Below are positions 39,819 to 41,397 of a stretch of DNA of 41,397 nt, piece after piece. The DNA lies in assembly GCF_001476285.1 (NCBI RefSeq), contig NZ_LDRU01000065.1:1-41397 (forward strand). The letters are read 5' to 3'. Each line of letters starts with the position of its first letter. The first letter of the stretch is position 1. The notes below the pieces were generated by a model that worked only from the letters and a program-made list of their open reading frames with translations, did no database searches and had not been told where the DNA came from. The stretch comes from Microbacterium testaceum (GTDB lineage: Bacteria; Actinomycetota; Actinomycetes; Actinomycetales; Microbacteriaceae). A program made the translations under genes and the position numbers.

Positions 39819-40808
39819 GTGGACATCGATCTCGCACTTCTGAAGACGATCGAACGCGAGAAGGAGATCCCCTTCGACGAACTCGCGCGCATCATCGAGC
39901 AGGCGATCCTCACCGCCTACGCCAAGCACATCTCGCCCAGCGGTGAAATCCCCGCGGGCGCGCGCGCCTCGCTCGACCGCAAGACCGGTCACGTGGGCAT
40001 CTTCACGCCCGTCACCGACGAAGAGGGCGCCGTCATCGGCGAAGAGGAGCAGGCTCCCGACGACTTCGGCCGCATCGCCGCCTTCGCCGCGAAGCAGGTC
40101 ATCAGCCAGCGTCTGCGCGACATCGCCGACGACGCCGTTCTGGGTGAGTTCCGCGGCAAAGAGGGCGACATCGTCGCGGGTGTCGTGCAGCAGGGCCCCA
40201 ACCCCCGCATGGTGCACGTCGATCTCGGCACGGTCGAGGCGATCCTCCCGCCCGAGGAGCAGGTGCCCGGCGAGACCTACGCGCACGGTTCGCGGCTGCG
40301 CGTCTACGTGACGAGCGTCGCCAAGGGCAACAAGGGTCCGCAGATCACGGTCTCGCGCACCCACCCCGGGCTGGTCCGCAAGCTCTTCGCCCTCGAAGTG
40401 CCCGAGATCGCCGCGGGCCTGGTCGAGATCGTGTCGCTGGCCCGCGAAGCCGGTCACCGCTCGAAGATCGCCGTCAAGGCGAACGACCCCACGGTCAACG
40501 CCAAGGGCGCCTGCATCGGCGAGCTCGGCCGCCGTGTGCGCGCGGTCACCGAAGAGCTCGCCGGCGAGAAGATCGACATCATCGACTACGACGCCGAGCT
40601 CCCTCGCTTCGTCGCGAACGCGCTGTCGCCGGCCAAGGTCACCTCGTCGTTCGTCCTCGACGCGTCGACCAAGGCCGTGCGCGCTCTCGTTCCCGACTAC
40701 CAGCTGTCGCTGGCGATCGGCAAGGAAGGGCAGAACGCGCGTCTCGCCGCCAAGCTCACCGGCGCCAAGATCGACATCCAGCCCGACAGCATCCTCGAAG
40801 ACAACTGA
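39819..40808 (+). CDS. nusA: transcription termination/antitermination factor NusA
   Basis: RNA polymerase-associated factor controlling pausing, termination and antitermination; 329 aa. N-terminal domain 1-105 (LALLKTIEREKEIPFDELARIIEQAILTAY-type start), S1 domain about 110-185 (GDIVAGVVQQGPNPRMVHVDLG), then KH1 and KH2 (KANDPTVNAKGACIGELGRRVR; LSLAIGKEGQNARLAAKLTGAKIDI). The acidic repeats of the E. coli protein are absent, normal for actinobacteria. GTG 39819 has GGAGG six to seven bases upstream. Begins the nusA-rnpM-infB cluster; rimP is not upstream. Confidence 0.97.
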   Translation: MDIDLALLKTIEREKEIPFDELARIIEQAILTAYAKHISPSGEIPAGARASLDRKTGHVGIFTPVTDEEGAVIGEEEQAPDDFGRIAAFAAKQVISQRLRDIADDAVLGEFRGKEGDIVAGVVQQGPNPRMVHVDLGTVEAILPPEEQVPGETYAHGSRLRVYVTSVAKGNKGPQITVSRTHPGLVRKLFALEVPEIAAGLVEIVSLAREAGHRSKIAVKANDPTVNAKGACIGELGRRVRAVTEELAGEKIDIIDYDAELPRFVANALSPAKVTSSFVLDASTKAVRALVPDYQLSLAIGKEGQNARLAAKLTGAKIDIQPDSILEDN

Positions 40809-40841
40809 GCCGCCGTCGCTGCGCTGACGGCGAGGTGTACG

Positions 40842-41093
40842 ATGGAACCTGTACGAACGTGCGTCGGATGCCGCGCACGCGCCCCCCGATCTTCGCTTCT
40901 GCGTGTGGTCGCGGACGGGTCGGTCCTCGTCAGAGACGAGAGAGCGGTCCTGCCCGGGCGGGGAGCGTGGGTGCACGAGACGGACGCTTGCGTGGGAAAA
41001 GCTCTCACGCGTCGCGCCTTCGTACGAGCATTGCGTGTGTCAGGCCCGCTTGACACGCAGACCTTCGAATCAACCCTCCAGCGAAAAGGCTGA
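40842..41093 (+). CDS. rnpM: YlxR family protein (RNase P modulator RnpM)
   Basis: 83-aa YlxR-family nucleic-acid-binding protein; in Bacillus this family (RnpM) modulates RNase P. Signatures: RTCVGCRARAPRSSLLRVV at the N-terminus with two Cys, PGRGAWVH, and CVGKALTRRAFVRAL. The ATG at 40842 follows GAGGTG by four bases and lies 33 bases after nusA, so co-transcription is expected. Sits between nusA and infB as in most bacteria. Confidence 0.93.
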   Translation: MEPVRTCVGCRARAPRSSLLRVVADGSVLVRDERAVLPGRGAWVHETDACVGKALTRRAFVRALRVSGPLDTQTFESTLQRKG

Positions 41094-41153
41094 ACGGCTA
41101 TGGACACGAAGTGAACGGCTCGAAATGAGACCCGTCCGCAACTAACGGTCTGC

Positions 41154-41179
41154 CCTGTCCGGGGTAGGCCCCAGACAGG
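41154..41179 (+). promoter_or_regulatory. hairpin overlapping the infB Shine-Dalgarno
   Basis: CCTGTC (41154-41159) pairs with GACAGG (41174-41179) and GGGG (41161-41164) with CCCC (41169-41172), one mismatch between. The 3' arm includes part of AGGAG (41177-41181), the infB ribosome site, so folding would restrict infB translation. Confidence 0.5.
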
Positions 41180-41185
41180 AGAATT

Positions 41186-41397
41186 GTGGCAAAACCACGC
41201 GTGCACGAGATCGCTTCCGAGCTCGGCGTCGACAGCAAGGTCGCGCTTGCGAAGCTGAAGGAGCTCGGCGAGTTCGTCAAGAGCCCTTCATCCACCATCG
41301 AGCCCCCCGTGGCTCGTAAGCTCCGCGCCGCCCTGGCGGCCGAGGGCTCTTCCGGCTCCTCGGATGCCAAGCCCGCCGCTCCCGCGGCGCGCCCCGG
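41186..41397 (+). CDS. infB: translation initiation factor IF-2 (5' part)
   Basis: Only the first 70 or so codons are in the window. The N-terminus [20 protein letters not shown] with [19 protein letters not shown] is the IF2_N module of actinobacterial IF-2. It then enters the Ala/Pro-rich linker ([12 protein letters not shown]), where the window ends. GTG 41186 is fixed by AGGAG about five bases upstream. IF-2 is the GTPase placing initiator tRNA on the 30S subunit. Confidence 0.95.
   Translation, partial: MAKPRVHEIASELGVDSKVALAKLKELGEFVKSPSSTIEPPVARKLRAALAAEGSSGSSDAKPAAPAARP

Noticed and set aside
1..41397. GGATGCC as a polar Chi or KOPS-type guide sequence
   Set aside because: Copies are about equally split between the two strands across the window, which does not fit a strand-polar guide; other roles remain open.
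1..41397. CRISPR arrays or insertion sequences with terminal inverted repeats
   Set aside because: No regularly spaced repeats and no transposase gene were seen; the only repeats are the REP-like palindromes and the inverted repeat at the window start.

Overview
This is a high-GC (about 70%) actinobacterial chromosome segment. Gene content and protein style point to the family Microbacteriaceae, most likely Microbacterium or a close relative. I infer this from the proteins; I had no database search. Most of the window is ordinary chromosome, interrupted by one accessory island of about 5 kb with lower GC at roughly 24474-29470.

Layout: 48-5648 holds separate housekeeping and metabolic genes: an aldo/keto reductase, a PP2C phosphatase, an APC permease convergent with an L-asparaginase II, an OsmC protein and a small membrane protein. 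5736-13370 is a glycerol/dihydroxyacetone module: glpK, glpF and glpD, a divergent SorC-type regulator with a candidate operator between it and glpD, and the PTS-dependent kinase dhaKLM, whose genes overlap by 4 bp. Then come plsC, a double-FKBP lipoprotein, dxr, a divergent MurE-like ligase, the site-2 protease rseP, a fused anthranilate-synthase-type gene with a complete tryptophan attenuator and leader peptide, ispG and a BenE-type transporter. dxr and ispG are both MEP-pathway genes.

The island sits inside pcp (pyroglutamyl peptidase I). The pcp N-terminal half is at 29471-29846, the C-terminal end at 24248-24473, and the catalytic-Cys segment is missing. The island carries a 5'-truncated, frameshifted large serine recombinase and a set of unrecognised genes: a two-TM protein with a GAF-like domain coupled to a 54-codon gene, a membrane-anchored beta-rich protein, a coupled pair made of an HTH protein and a recombinase-like mini-protein, a tail-anchored protein, and an 11-residue acidic mini-ORF with a perfect Shine-Dalgarno and a hairpin behind it. 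These are the best candidates for something undescribed. The gene next to pcp, a membrane-anchored HExxH protein, is itself broken by an amber codon, so the locus is decaying.

To the right are proS, a second aldo/keto reductase, a DUF1206 membrane protein, a fusion of an HdeD-like membrane domain with a secretory-lipase-type hydrolase, glycogen phosphorylase, an HD-domain protein and the nusA-rnpM-infB cluster, with infB cut by the window end.

Two window-wide patterns stand out. About half of the singleton genes have a TANNNT -10 box ending 6-7 nt before the start codon, the arrangement expected for leaderless mRNAs, while the glycerol genes and other UTR-bearing genes have Shine-Dalgarno sites. 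The 7-mer GGATGCC (either strand) occurs about 60 times outside the island but only once inside it. Four copies of a 25-bp palindromic REP-like element lie in two convergent intergenic regions.
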